From JBOZRQ01 sp050789255 (GTDB taxonomy: Bacteria > Bacillota > Sulfobacillia > Symbiobacteriales > Symbiobacteriaceae): a stretch of 64,000 nt of DNA. Made by a program: the position numbers and the translations under genes. The stretch's first letter is position 1. Each line of letters begins with the position of its first letter. The DNA lies in the NCBI GenBank assembly GCA_050789255.1, contig JBOZRQ010000025.1, positions 62,001-126,000 on the forward strand. The letters run 5' to 3'. A model generated the notes under the pieces. The model was not told where the DNA came from and made no database searches. It was given only the letters and a program-made list of their open reading frames with translations. Positions 15,733 to 22,847 of this stretch are shown piece after piece.

Positions 15733-17841
15733 TTGGTGTCGACCAAAAAGCCCGTAGTACCTTCCGCCGATCCCTTGCTTCAGCCGGTCCAGTTCCTCCG
15801 CGGCATCGGCCCGGAGCGAGCGAAGGACCTGCAAAAGCAGGGGATTCATGTCGTGAAGGACCTCATTGAACGCACTCCCCGGACCTACCGGGATTACAGC
15901 AACTTCAAGACCATCATGCAGGTGCAGGCCGGGCAGCTAGAGACCGTGCGCGGCAGGGTGATCCGTGCAGGGGACGAGCGGCTCCGGGGCCGCCTCACCC
16001 TGGCCCGCGTCACCATCTCGGACGGCTCGGGCTCCATCTCGGGCATCTGGTTCAATCAGCCCTGGATGGCCAAGAAGTTCCCCCTCGGCAAGGAGGTCAT
16101 CTTCGCCGGGGTGGTGGAGCGGCGCGGCATGCAGGCGCAAATCCCCAACCCTGAATGGGAGATCATCGACGAGGACGGCGCCCTCGACCCGATCAACGCG
16201 GGCCGAATCGTACCGATCTACCCGCTGACCGGCGGGCTCAACCCGCGCGACGTGCGCAAGGCGGTCAAGCAGGCCGTCGATATGGCGGCCGACCGCATGC
16301 CCCAGGTGATTCCCGAGCACGTTCGGGCCAAGCAGGGCCTGCTCCCCATGCATGATGCCTGGCGCCAGATCCACTTCCCGGAGGATGAGGCCCAGCGCAA
16401 GAAGGCCCGGGAGACCCTGGCCTTCGAGGAGCTGCTGGTCCTGCAGACCGGCCTGGCCCTGGTCCGCCAGCAAACCACCGAGGAGCAGGTGGGCATCGCC
16501 CACGGGCCCGACGGCGAGGTGACCCAAAAGTTCTACGCCGGGCTGCCCTTCAAGCTGACCGGCGCCCAGGAGCGGGTGATCCGCCAGATCAAGGTCGACA
16601 TGGAGTCCCAAAAGCCCATGAACCGCCTGGTTCAGGGCGACGTGGGCTCCGGCAAAACCATGGTCGCCGCGGCAGCGCTGGCCAAGGCGGTCGACAGCGG
16701 CCACCAGGGCGTGCTGATGGCCCCGACCGAAATCCTGGCCGAGCAGCACTACCTCAACCTGCGCCGCATCTTCGGGGCGATCGGGGTGGAGGTGGTGCTG
16801 GTCACGGGTTCGCTCACTAAAAAGGAGCGGGAGACCAACCTGGGCATGCTCCAGATGGGCGTCGCCCGCATCGCCGTGGGCACCCACGCCCTGATCGAGG
16901 AGAAGGTGGGCTTCGCTGACCTCTCCCTGGTCATCACGGACGAGCAACACCGCTTCGGCGTCCGCCAGCGCGGGCGCCTGGTGGGGAAGGGCGCCATGCC
17001 CGACGTGCTGGTCATGACCGCCACGCCCATCCCGCGCACCCTGGCGCTCACCCTCTACGGCGACCTGGACGTCTCGATCATCGACGAGCTGCCCCCGGGC
17101 CGTAAGCCGGTGGGCACCTATTGGCGCACCGAGGCGACCCGCAAGCAGGTCTATGATCATCTGGTGAACGGCGAGGTGGCCCAGGGGCGGCAGGGCTACG
17201 TGATCTGCCCGCTGGTGGAGGAGTCCGACAAAATGCAGGCCCAGGCGGCCACGGAGTGGCGGGACAAGCTCCAAGATCAGTACCCGCACGTGCGCTTCGG
17301 CCTGCTGCACGGCCGCATGAAGCCCGACGAGAAGGAGTCCGCCATGGAGGCCTTCCGCAAGGGCGAAATCCAGGTGCTTGTCGCCACCACCGTGGTGGAG
17401 GTCGGCGTCGACGTGCCCAACGCCTCGATGATCATCATCGAGGGCGCCGACCGGTTCGGCCTGTCGCAGCTGCACCAGCTGCGGGGGCGGGTCGGGCGCG
17501 GCAAGCACCAGTCCTACTGCGTGCTGGTCTCCGACGCCAAGAACGATGAAGCGCGGGAGCGCATGCAGGTCATGCAGAAGCACGGTGACGGCTTCAGCCT
17601 CTCGGAGAAGGACCTGGAGCTGCGGGGACCCGGCGAGTTCTTCGGCACCCGGCAGCACGGCATGCCCGACCTGAAGGTGGCCAACCCGGTCGCCGACCTG
17701 CCCATCCTGGAGCGGGCCCGGGCCGATGCGATGAGCCTGATCACCGGCGACCCCGGCCTGAAGGCCCCGGAGCATCGCCACCTGCGTGCGGCGGTGAAGG
17801 AGCGGCTGGGCGAGGCATTCGGCTTCATCCTGGTAAGCTAA
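15733..17841 (+). CDS. recG: ATP-dependent DNA helicase RecG
   Basis: Remodels stalled replication forks and branched DNA. The 702-aa protein has the N-terminal wedge/OB region (about 20-190, including FLRGIGPERAKDLQKQGI) and superfamily 2 helicase motifs: GDVGSGKT (I), MAPTEILAEQH (Ia), DEQHRFGVRQR (II), TATPIPRT (III), HGRMKPDEKE and ATTVVEVGVDVPNA (V), QLRGRVGRG (VI). TTG start at 15733 with GAGGTG 8 bases upstream. The location downstream of yloU-fakA matches Bacillus; sdaAB/sdaAA are absent and a lipoprotein, peptidase and phosphoesterase take their place. Confidence 0.97.
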   Translation: MVSTKKPVVPSADPLLQPVQFLRGIGPERAKDLQKQGIHVVKDLIERTPRTYRDYSNFKTIMQVQAGQLETVRGRVIRAGDERLRGRLTLARVTISDGSGSISGIWFNQPWMAKKFPLGKEVIFAGVVERRGMQAQIPNPEWEIIDEDGALDPINAGRIVPIYPLTGGLNPRDVRKAVKQAVDMAADRMPQVIPEHVRAKQGLLPMHDAWRQIHFPEDEAQRKKARETLAFEELLVLQTGLALVRQQTTEEQVGIAHGPDGEVTQKFYAGLPFKLTGAQERVIRQIKVDMESQKPMNRLVQGDVGSGKTMVAAAALAKAVDSGHQGVLMAPTEILAEQHYLNLRRIFGAIGVEVVLVTGSLTKKERETNLGMLQMGVARIAVGTHALIEEKVGFADLSLVITDEQHRFGVRQRGRLVGKGAMPDVLVMTATPIPRTLALTLYGDLDVSIIDELPPGRKPVGTYWRTEATRKQVYDHLVNGEVAQGRQGYVICPLVEESDKMQAQAATEWRDKLQDQYPHVRFGLLHGRMKPDEKESAMEAFRKGEIQVLVATTVVEVGVDVPNASMIIIEGADRFGLSQLHQLRGRVGRGKHQSYCVLVSDAKNDEARERMQVMQKHGDGFSLSEKDLELRGPGEFFGTRQHGMPDLKVANPVADLPILERARADAMSLITGDPGLKAPEHRHLRAAVKERLGEAFGFILVS

Positions 17842-17847
17842 CAGAAA

Positions 17848-17874
17848 GGGCTGAAGCCGGTACGGCTTCAGCCC
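17848..17874. terminator. Hairpin between convergent recG and the TPR protein gene
   Basis: Perfect 11-bp stem GGGCTGAAGCC (17848-17858) / GGCTTCAGCCC (17864-17874). The plus side has no T-run; the minus side has TTTC, so it is at best a modest terminator. Confidence 0.6.
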
Positions 17875-17882
17875 GAGCCAAA

Positions 17883-19742
17883 TCACGATATGGATCGGCT
17901 ATAGCAAAGTTCCACGTTGGCCTGAAAGGCGGCCACCCTCCAGGCCGGCAGGCGGTGCTGGAAGTGGGTGACCAGCATGGTGTACTGAGCGGCGGCCTCG
18001 GTGAGACGGCCCAGGCGCAGGTGGGATTCGGCCATTCGCTGATGGGCCTCCGCCTTCTCCCGCTCCCAGTCCCGGGCCAGGCTCCAGTTGCCGGCGCTGT
18101 CGATCAGGCTGAGCTCGGCATGGTTCCAGTGGCCCAGCGCCTCCCGGTAGTTCCCAAGGTCCATGGCGGCGAGCGCCAGGAGCTTGTAGCAGCGGTACAC
18201 ATCGGCGGGGCGCTCGGCGCCCAGGGCGTGGGAGAGCGCCCGGGTGTAGAACTCTCGGGCCCTGGCGTGCTCTCCAAGCCTGCGATGGCACACGTTCCCC
18301 ATGCGCAGCAGGCTGTTAATCAGCAGGAGCTGCGACGGTTCCGTCCCCGGCAGCGATTCCAGGTGGCCTACGGCCTGCTGCTCATACCGCAGGCCCTCGG
18401 CGAACTGACGGCTCCGGTAGCAGATCATGGCCAGGCCGCTCTTCAGCGTAGCGATGCCCTGCTCCCGTTCGGTCCGGCTGACCACCGCCGCAATCTCATC
18501 GAGGGCGGCACGCAGGTGGACCTTCGCCCGGGGGAGGGCGGCCGGCTCCTTCGACCTGGCCAGCCAGTAGCCCAGGCGTCGGTGCAAAATCCAGCGGTCA
18601 CCGGGTCGCACCAGGGCCGCACCGTCCCTCAGGAGCCGGCGCTCCACCGTGGCGAACGGCGCACAGCCGAGCTCCAGGCGGGCCAGTCCCAGTCCGCACC
18701 AGGCCAGAGCTGCCAGGCCGCCCTCGCCGCAGGCATGCGCCTGGGCTGCCACCCTCCGCAGCACCGTGGCGAGCAGGTGGGGGTCCGCCGGGGTGCCGGC
18801 GCCCATCAGGGCCTGCAGAGCCGCCACTGCCTTGCTCAGATCCCCGGCGACCGCCGCCCAGTAGACCTTGCGGTGGAGCATGGCCAAGGAGGGCGCCCCG
18901 CCCTCCGTACGGAGCAGCTTCGTGGCCACCAGCCGGGCCAGGGCCCGGTGTTCAGCGGTCAGCCGCTGGGCGTACGCCGCCCAGTAGCCGTCGCGGAAGG
19001 TGATCAGGTCCTCGCCGTGCAACCGAACGTGCTGCAGGCCCGCCAGCAGCCCCGCCTCGCCCCTCGGGTTGTAGCCAATCAGCCGCATCATCGATGCGGC
19101 CGGCAGCGCCTTGCCGTACAGCCGGGTGGCAACCAGCGCCGTGATCTGGGCCGTGGAAAGGAAGGGCGGAGTGCGCTCCGGCTCCCCGTCGTAGCAAAGC
19201 GTGCGGAGCCGGCGCTTGCCCAACAGCCCCTCAAACCGTTGTACCTGCCGGGCGCGAATGGCGTCCGAGTGCGAGTAAACCACCGCCGCCCGGCTGCCTG
19301 CCTCGGTCTGCAGGAAGGTGCCCAGGAATTTCAGCTCCGCATCAGAGGCCCAGTGCACATCCTCGATCAGCAGGATGATCGGCTCTCCGTGGCTCTTCGC
19401 CTGCAGGAACCAGGAGAGCTGCTCGCTGGCGGCGCCCGCACGGCCATGCCCGAAGATCGCCCGCTCAAGCACCCCAATGGAGATCGGTTCCGATGTCTCG
19501 ACCACGGGGGTAGTGCCGGCGAGGTCCAAGGCCTGCCAAATCAGGTCGGCGGCGGGCTGCTTGATGGGACTGCAGCGCAAGGGCACCACCACCGCCTGGG
19601 GGGGAAAGCACATCGTCAGCTCCAGGAGCGAGGGGCCAAAGCGGGCGGCACCAACGTTAAGGCCGATCGCAAGGGGCCTGCTTACGCCATCGGGCTCTGC
19701 AATGAAGCGGCTGAGGTGAGTCACGAGGCGTGCCAGGGTCAA
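17883..19742 (-). CDS. MalT/LuxR-type ATPase-TPR protein with a degenerate P-loop and no DNA-binding domain
   Basis: About 620 aa. The N-terminal ~250 residues look like the STAND ATPase of MalT-like regulators: a strong Walker B (PIILLIEDVHWASD) is present, but the expected P-loop reads GAARFGPS, with Pro where the nucleotide-binding Lys should be. The rest is alpha-helical TPR-like repeats (for example HLESLPGTEPSQLLLINSL, then ALSHALGAERPADVYRCYK). No C-terminal LuxR helix-turn-helix follows. It may be a protein-protein scaffold rather than an ATPase. TTG at 19742, 9 bases after AGGAG, is a better start than TTG 19751, which abuts the site. Confidence 0.6.
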   Translation of the reverse strand: MTLARLVTHLSRFIAEPDGVSRPLAIGLNVGAARFGPSLLELTMCFPPQAVVVPLRCSPIKQPAADLIWQALDLAGTTPVVETSEPISIGVLERAIFGHGRAGAASEQLSWFLQAKSHGEPIILLIEDVHWASDAELKFLGTFLQTEAGSRAAVVYSHSDAIRARQVQRFEGLLGKRRLRTLCYDGEPERTPPFLSTAQITALVATRLYGKALPAASMMRLIGYNPRGEAGLLAGLQHVRLHGEDLITFRDGYWAAYAQRLTAEHRALARLVATKLLRTEGGAPSLAMLHRKVYWAAVAGDLSKAVAALQALMGAGTPADPHLLATVLRRVAAQAHACGEGGLAALAWCGLGLARLELGCAPFATVERRLLRDGAALVRPGDRWILHRRLGYWLARSKEPAALPRAKVHLRAALDEIAAVVSRTEREQGIATLKSGLAMICYRSRQFAEGLRYEQQAVGHLESLPGTEPSQLLLINSLLRMGNVCHRRLGEHARAREFYTRALSHALGAERPADVYRCYKLLALAAMDLGNYREALGHWNHAELSLIDSAGNWSLARDWEREKAEAHQRMAESHLRLGRLTEAAAQYTMLVTHFQHRLPAWRVAAFQANVELCYSRSIS

Positions 19743-19783
19743 GCCGACCAACTCCTGTGGTTGATGGGAGTATGATCTGTAGG

Positions 19784-19812
19784 TTGTCTGTCCACCGAAA
19801 ACAGGTTATACT
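19784..19812 (+). promoter_or_regulatory. Possible sigma-A promoter for the ImmA-like gene
   Basis: TTGTCT (19784-19789), 17-base spacer, TATACT (19807-19812). A second candidate, TTGTCT (19841-19846) with TATAGT (19865-19870), lies closer and overlaps the palindrome. Confidence 0.5.
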
Positions 19813-19857
19813 TCGTTGCGCATTCCAGTCGTACCACAACTTGTCTCCTCTCATGAT

Positions 19858-19875
19858 ATTCCACTATAGTGGAAT
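19858..19875. promoter_or_regulatory. 18-bp perfect palindrome, likely operator
   Basis: ATTCCACTATAGTGGAAT reads the same on both strands and contains a TATAGT that can serve as -10. It is 24 bases upstream of the ImmA-like gene, whose set includes an Xre-type repressor. An ATTCCAG half-site lies nearby at 19832. Confidence 0.6.
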
Positions 19876-19898
19876 GGTCAACGCTATGGGGTGGTTCT

Positions 19899-20339
19899 GT
19901 GTTGTCCAGAAAGGCGCTTGAGAGCAGGGTTTCAGCGCTTCTGAAACAAGCCGGGCTGGATCATGTGGAATACGCTTTGCCCGAGTTTGTCGGCAGCGTC
20001 CGACGGGTGTACCCCAACCTGGTCTGCGAGCCGTTCACCCCGGTTGGCAATCTCCGGGCGGGGGTGTTTCGGGTCGGGGCGACCTTGGTGGTCTTCTATC
20101 CCGACCCCGAGGTTGTGGGCTTCTTCGCCGCGCTGTACGCACTGAGCCACGAGATCGCCCACATCATGCTGGAGCACCAGCTGTTTTCGCTGGGCGAAGG
20201 GCCGAGCTACTCACCGGTGGAGGAGAGTGAGGCTGAGCAGGTGGCCCGCATGGTGGTGCGCCTGCGGACCCTGTCGGACCGCACCCGCAGCGACGACTCC
20301 GGCCAGATGGGCGATTACTTTTCACTGGTGAGCAGATAG
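19899..20339 (+). CDS. ImmA/IrrE-like zinc metallopeptidase
   Basis: A 146-aa protein with the HExxH zinc signature inside LYALSHEIAHIMLEH, the pattern of ImmA and IrrE proteases, which cleave or displace Xre-type repressors. A downstream Glu-rich stretch (VEESEAEQVARMVV) supplies a third ligand in the expected place. GTG 19899 follows GGGGTGG; TTG 19902 is possible, and the open frame to 19869 would start inside the palindrome. An Xre regulator is encoded 2 kb downstream in the same direction, the natural partner. Confidence 0.7.
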   Translation: MLSRKALESRVSALLKQAGLDHVEYALPEFVGSVRRVYPNLVCEPFTPVGNLRAGVFRVGATLVVFYPDPEVVGFFAALYALSHEIAHIMLEHQLFSLGEGPSYSPVEESEAEQVARMVVRLRTLSDRTRSDDSGQMGDYFSLVSR

Positions 20340-20352
20340 GAGCGGGAGATAC

Positions 20353-20973
20353 GTGCTAATGGGTTCACACGCCTACCTCGCCTTGCAGGACCCTGCCCGT
20401 CCCGCGCCGGCAGCGTTGCCGGAGTATTTGGCAGGCGCTGTCGCCCCCGATGTGCGCTATGTGCAGGCCAACCTGCCCCGGGAGCGGACCCACTCGTGGG
20501 AGTTGGGCGAGCGCCTCGCAGGGCCTTTCGGGCAGGGGTACCGGCACCACCTGGCCGTCGACCAGGCCTTTTACCGGCGCTGCGAGCAGGACCCGCTGCT
20601 CTCCAGGATCGGCGCGATGAATGCCAGCATTCTGGCGGAGCTGCATGCAATCAGGCGGCTCAGGAGCCCTGCCGGCGCCGTCGCCTCCCCCGAGGGGGAG
20701 GCGTTGAGCGAGATCGGGGTGCGCCCAGAGTCCCTCGCCGAGTTCCTGCGCTTGACCTCGCACTACTTCGTCAGCCGGGACCCCGGGCAGGCGATTCGCC
20801 TGCTCACGGGGGCGATGCGCGAGCGGGCCCGCCGCTACCTGGCGCGCTGGCAACGGTGGGGTCCTGCCTTGAAGGGGCTTGCCTGGCTGGCATCGCCATA
20901 CCTGGAGCGGCTGTTCCATAAGATCCGGCTGGAAGCAGAGGCCACCTTGGAGGAGCGTATGCGATGCAGCTGA
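20353..20973 (+). CDS. Zinc-dependent phospholipase C-like protein
   Basis: A 206-aa protein resembling the zinc-dependent phospholipase C/S1-P1 nuclease fold: GSHAYLAL near the start (an N-terminal His ligand), YLAGAVAPDVRY, THSWELGE, YRHHLAVDQAFYRR and SHYFVSRDPG, which together supply His/Asp zinc ligands. No signal peptide, so probably cytoplasmic and possibly not a phospholipase. It overlaps the next gene by 10 bases and follows the ImmA-like gene by 13. Confidence 0.55.
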   Translation: MLMGSHAYLALQDPARPAPAALPEYLAGAVAPDVRYVQANLPRERTHSWELGERLAGPFGQGYRHHLAVDQAFYRRCEQDPLLSRIGAMNASILAELHAIRRLRSPAGAVASPEGEALSEIGVRPESLAEFLRLTSHYFVSRDPGQAIRLLTGAMRERARRYLARWQRWGPALKGLAWLASPYLERLFHKIRLEAEATLEERMRCS

Positions 20974-22151
20974 CGCAGACCAGATTCGGCTGGATCCTGG
21001 TCAACACCGGAAGCTCCCTGCCCTATATCCTGATGATGGTCTACCTGCTGTGGGTCCACGGCACGGCTCTGCGGCAGTCCAGCAAGCGCTCGGTGCCAGC
21101 CCTGCGCACGGCCTTCCTGATCACCCTGATCACCTCGGCCAGCTTCCTCTTCAACCAGCCGCCCTTCCGCTTCATGGTCAGCCAGGAGCTCAACGCCCTG
21201 GTCAAGGACCTGACGCTGGTGGTCCAGGCTTTTTTGATGACGATCTGGGCGGACCAGCTGCGCGGCCGGGTCAAACGGCGGCAGTGGATCGCCCTGGCTC
21301 TGGGCGCCCTGCTCCCCATCGCCCACACCACCTGGTGGTATCTGCAGAAAAGCTCCATCACCCGGGACCCCTATTCGGTGGTCCGGGTGCCGCTGATCCT
21401 GACCGCCTACACGTTGTTCACCTACGCCTATGCCTGGGTTCAGTTCCGCGCGGAGCGGAGGGCGTCGGGCTCCCACCAGTTCCGCTGGCGGCTGGGCACG
21501 CTGATGTGGTGCCTGATCGCCATCATGCTCTACGTGGTCGGGCGCGGCACCATGGAGTTCCTACCGGAGAGCCTCCGAATCCCCGTGGTCTGGGTGAACC
21601 GACTGGGCTTGACCATCGGCACCCTGCTAATGGTTTTGGGCCTCGCCAGCCCCGGCTGGTTCGTTCGGCTCGGTGCGCTGGCCCACATGATCCGGCACGG
21701 CGGGCAGCACCTGGACAACTTCGTCGGCCTGCTGGGCATGATCTCCGACAGGGAGATCAGCCTGCGCTCGCCCGCCCGGGTTGCCCTGCGGGATACCGCC
21801 GTTTGGATCGCCTCCCGGCTGGAGCTTCCCACGGACTCCCGCGTCCTGATCTACCACGCCGCCCAGCTCTCGCCGATCAGCGAGGTGCATCCGGGCCGGC
21901 CGGTCCCGGTCCCCGAGCCCCTGCAGCAGCGCAGAATGGACGTCACGTCCTCAGTCATCCTGTACTCCTCGGTCTTCGAGGTGGTGAGCGCCGTCCTGGA
22001 GCCCGGGGCAGGGCGCATCTCCCTGGAGGCGCAGATCCTGATCGCCGCCCGGTTCTACCTGGAGGGGCGGACCATGGCAGAGATCCAAAACACCTGCCCG
22101 CCCGAGGTGGCCGGTGTGATCACAGGCCTGATATCCGCACAGTCGGCATAA
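20964..22151 (+). CDS. Seven-helix membrane protein with a C-terminal cytoplasmic domain
   Basis: 395 aa. Residues 1-230 contain about seven hydrophobic segments (for example LPYILMMVYLLWVHG, LMWCLIAIMLYVVGRG, LGLTIGTLLMVLGLASPGWF). The 165-residue soluble tail has HD-like spacing (RDTAVWIASRL, IYHAAQLSPISEVHP) but no clear catalytic HD pair. The architecture resembles a membrane sensor. ATG 20964 overlaps the upstream gene, and the stop lies 14 bases before the Xre regulator, so translational coupling is likely. Ligand and output are unknown. Confidence 0.55.
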   Translation: MQLTQTRFGWILVNTGSSLPYILMMVYLLWVHGTALRQSSKRSVPALRTAFLITLITSASFLFNQPPFRFMVSQELNALVKDLTLVVQAFLMTIWADQLRGRVKRRQWIALALGALLPIAHTTWWYLQKSSITRDPYSVVRVPLILTAYTLFTYAYAWVQFRAERRASGSHQFRWRLGTLMWCLIAIMLYVVGRGTMEFLPESLRIPVVWVNRLGLTIGTLLMVLGLASPGWFVRLGALAHMIRHGGQHLDNFVGLLGMISDREISLRSPARVALRDTAVWIASRLELPTDSRVLIYHAAQLSPISEVHPGRPVPVPEPLQQRRMDVTSSVILYSSVFEVVSAVLEPGAGRISLEAQILIAARFYLEGRTMAEIQNTCPPEVAGVITGLISAQSA

Positions 22152-22165
22152 TGGGAGGCCGCGTC

Positions 22166-22519
22166 ATGTTCGATAAGTCCCTCGCTGAGCGATTCCAGTA
22201 CCTGCTCGACCACTTTGGCAAGGAGATCGACGACGTGGTCGCCGGCACCGGTCTGAGCAAGAGCTACCTGTATTACCTCAAGAAGGGCGAGCGGGAGAAC
22301 CCCACCCAGGAGGTCCTGGAGAACATCGCGGGCTTCTTCGGCATCTCCCCGCTCTTCTTCAGCCGCAAGCAAGAGAACTGGGTCCCCGCCGTCCCCGCGT
22401 CCACGATCCAATACGCCCTCCGCAAGGCCGGCGACCTCGGCGAGGCCGAGCGTAAAATGCTCGACGAGCTGATGAACCGAGCACGGGAGATCGCTGAGCG
22501 CAAACCCGACACCAAGTAA
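22166..22519 (+). CDS. Xre-family helix-turn-helix regulator
   Basis: 117 aa. Residues about 8-62 form a Cro/CI-type domain: LLDHFGKEIDDVVAGTGLSK, then SYLYYLKKGERENPTQEVLENIAGFFGISPLFF. A helical tail of about 50 residues follows. ATG 22166 has GGGAGG 7 bases ahead; a longer frame upstream is a shadow of the membrane-protein gene. Last gene of a four-gene set headed by an ImmA-like peptidase, hence a candidate for binding the palindrome at 19858. Ends with a strong terminator. Confidence 0.85.
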   Translation: MFDKSLAERFQYLLDHFGKEIDDVVAGTGLSKSYLYYLKKGERENPTQEVLENIAGFFGISPLFFSRKQENWVPAVPASTIQYALRKAGDLGEAERKMLDELMNRAREIAERKPDTK

Positions 22520-22528
22520 AACGAACGG

Positions 22529-22554
22529 GGCCGTCCATAACGGACGGCCTTTTT
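22529..22554 (+). terminator. Rho-independent terminator after the Xre gene
   Basis: GGCCGTCC (22529-22536) / GGACGGCC (22542-22549), loop ATAAC, followed by TTTTT (22550-22554). Confidence 0.93.
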
Positions 22555-22712
22555 GGACATTTTACGCTGATTACGCAGATTTAACGGATTACGCAGATTT
22601 CGCTTCACAGTCTGGTCAATATATATATATATATATATAAAAGATTCAATACCACACTCTCGACATAATCTGCGTAATCATAAAAATCTGCGTCATCAGC
22701 GTAAAAATGTCC
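22555..22712 (+). repeat. Dispersed palindromic repeat, copy 1 (most complete)
   Basis: A 158-bp imperfect inverted repeat. Both ends start GGACATTTT(T)ACGCTGAT (the right end inverted); each arm has two GATTACGCAGATT-type units joined by a short spacer, AACG on the left and TTAT (inverted strand) on the right. The core is AT-rich with a (TA)n run at 22619-22638. The right arm carries CTCTCGACATAATCTGCG, found inverted in copy 2. No open frame. It starts at the T-run of the terminator. Confidence 0.85.
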
Positions 22713-22811
22713 GATTCCAACTCCGAACCTTTTACAGGTTGTCGCTCATCTACCTCCATGTAAATGTCCGAAGGGCAGGAGTTTCCACACCAACCGCCTA
22801 ATGTTTTTGCG

Positions 22812-22823
22812 TTAAGCGCTTAA
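22812..22823. promoter_or_regulatory. 12-bp palindrome before the AAA-PspA operon
   Basis: TTAAGCGCTTAA, a perfect palindrome, 9 bases before the GGAGG of the AAA ATPase gene. A looser AACCT-N5-AGGTT lies at 22726-22740. Candidate operator sites; regulator unknown. Confidence 0.4.
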
Positions 22824-22847
22824 GTGAAAGCTGGAGGAACATCTACA

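Noticed and set aside
22561..22705. CRISPR-like reading of the ATTACGCAGATT units
   Set aside because: Units lie in inverted pairs with no regular spacers and no cas genes.
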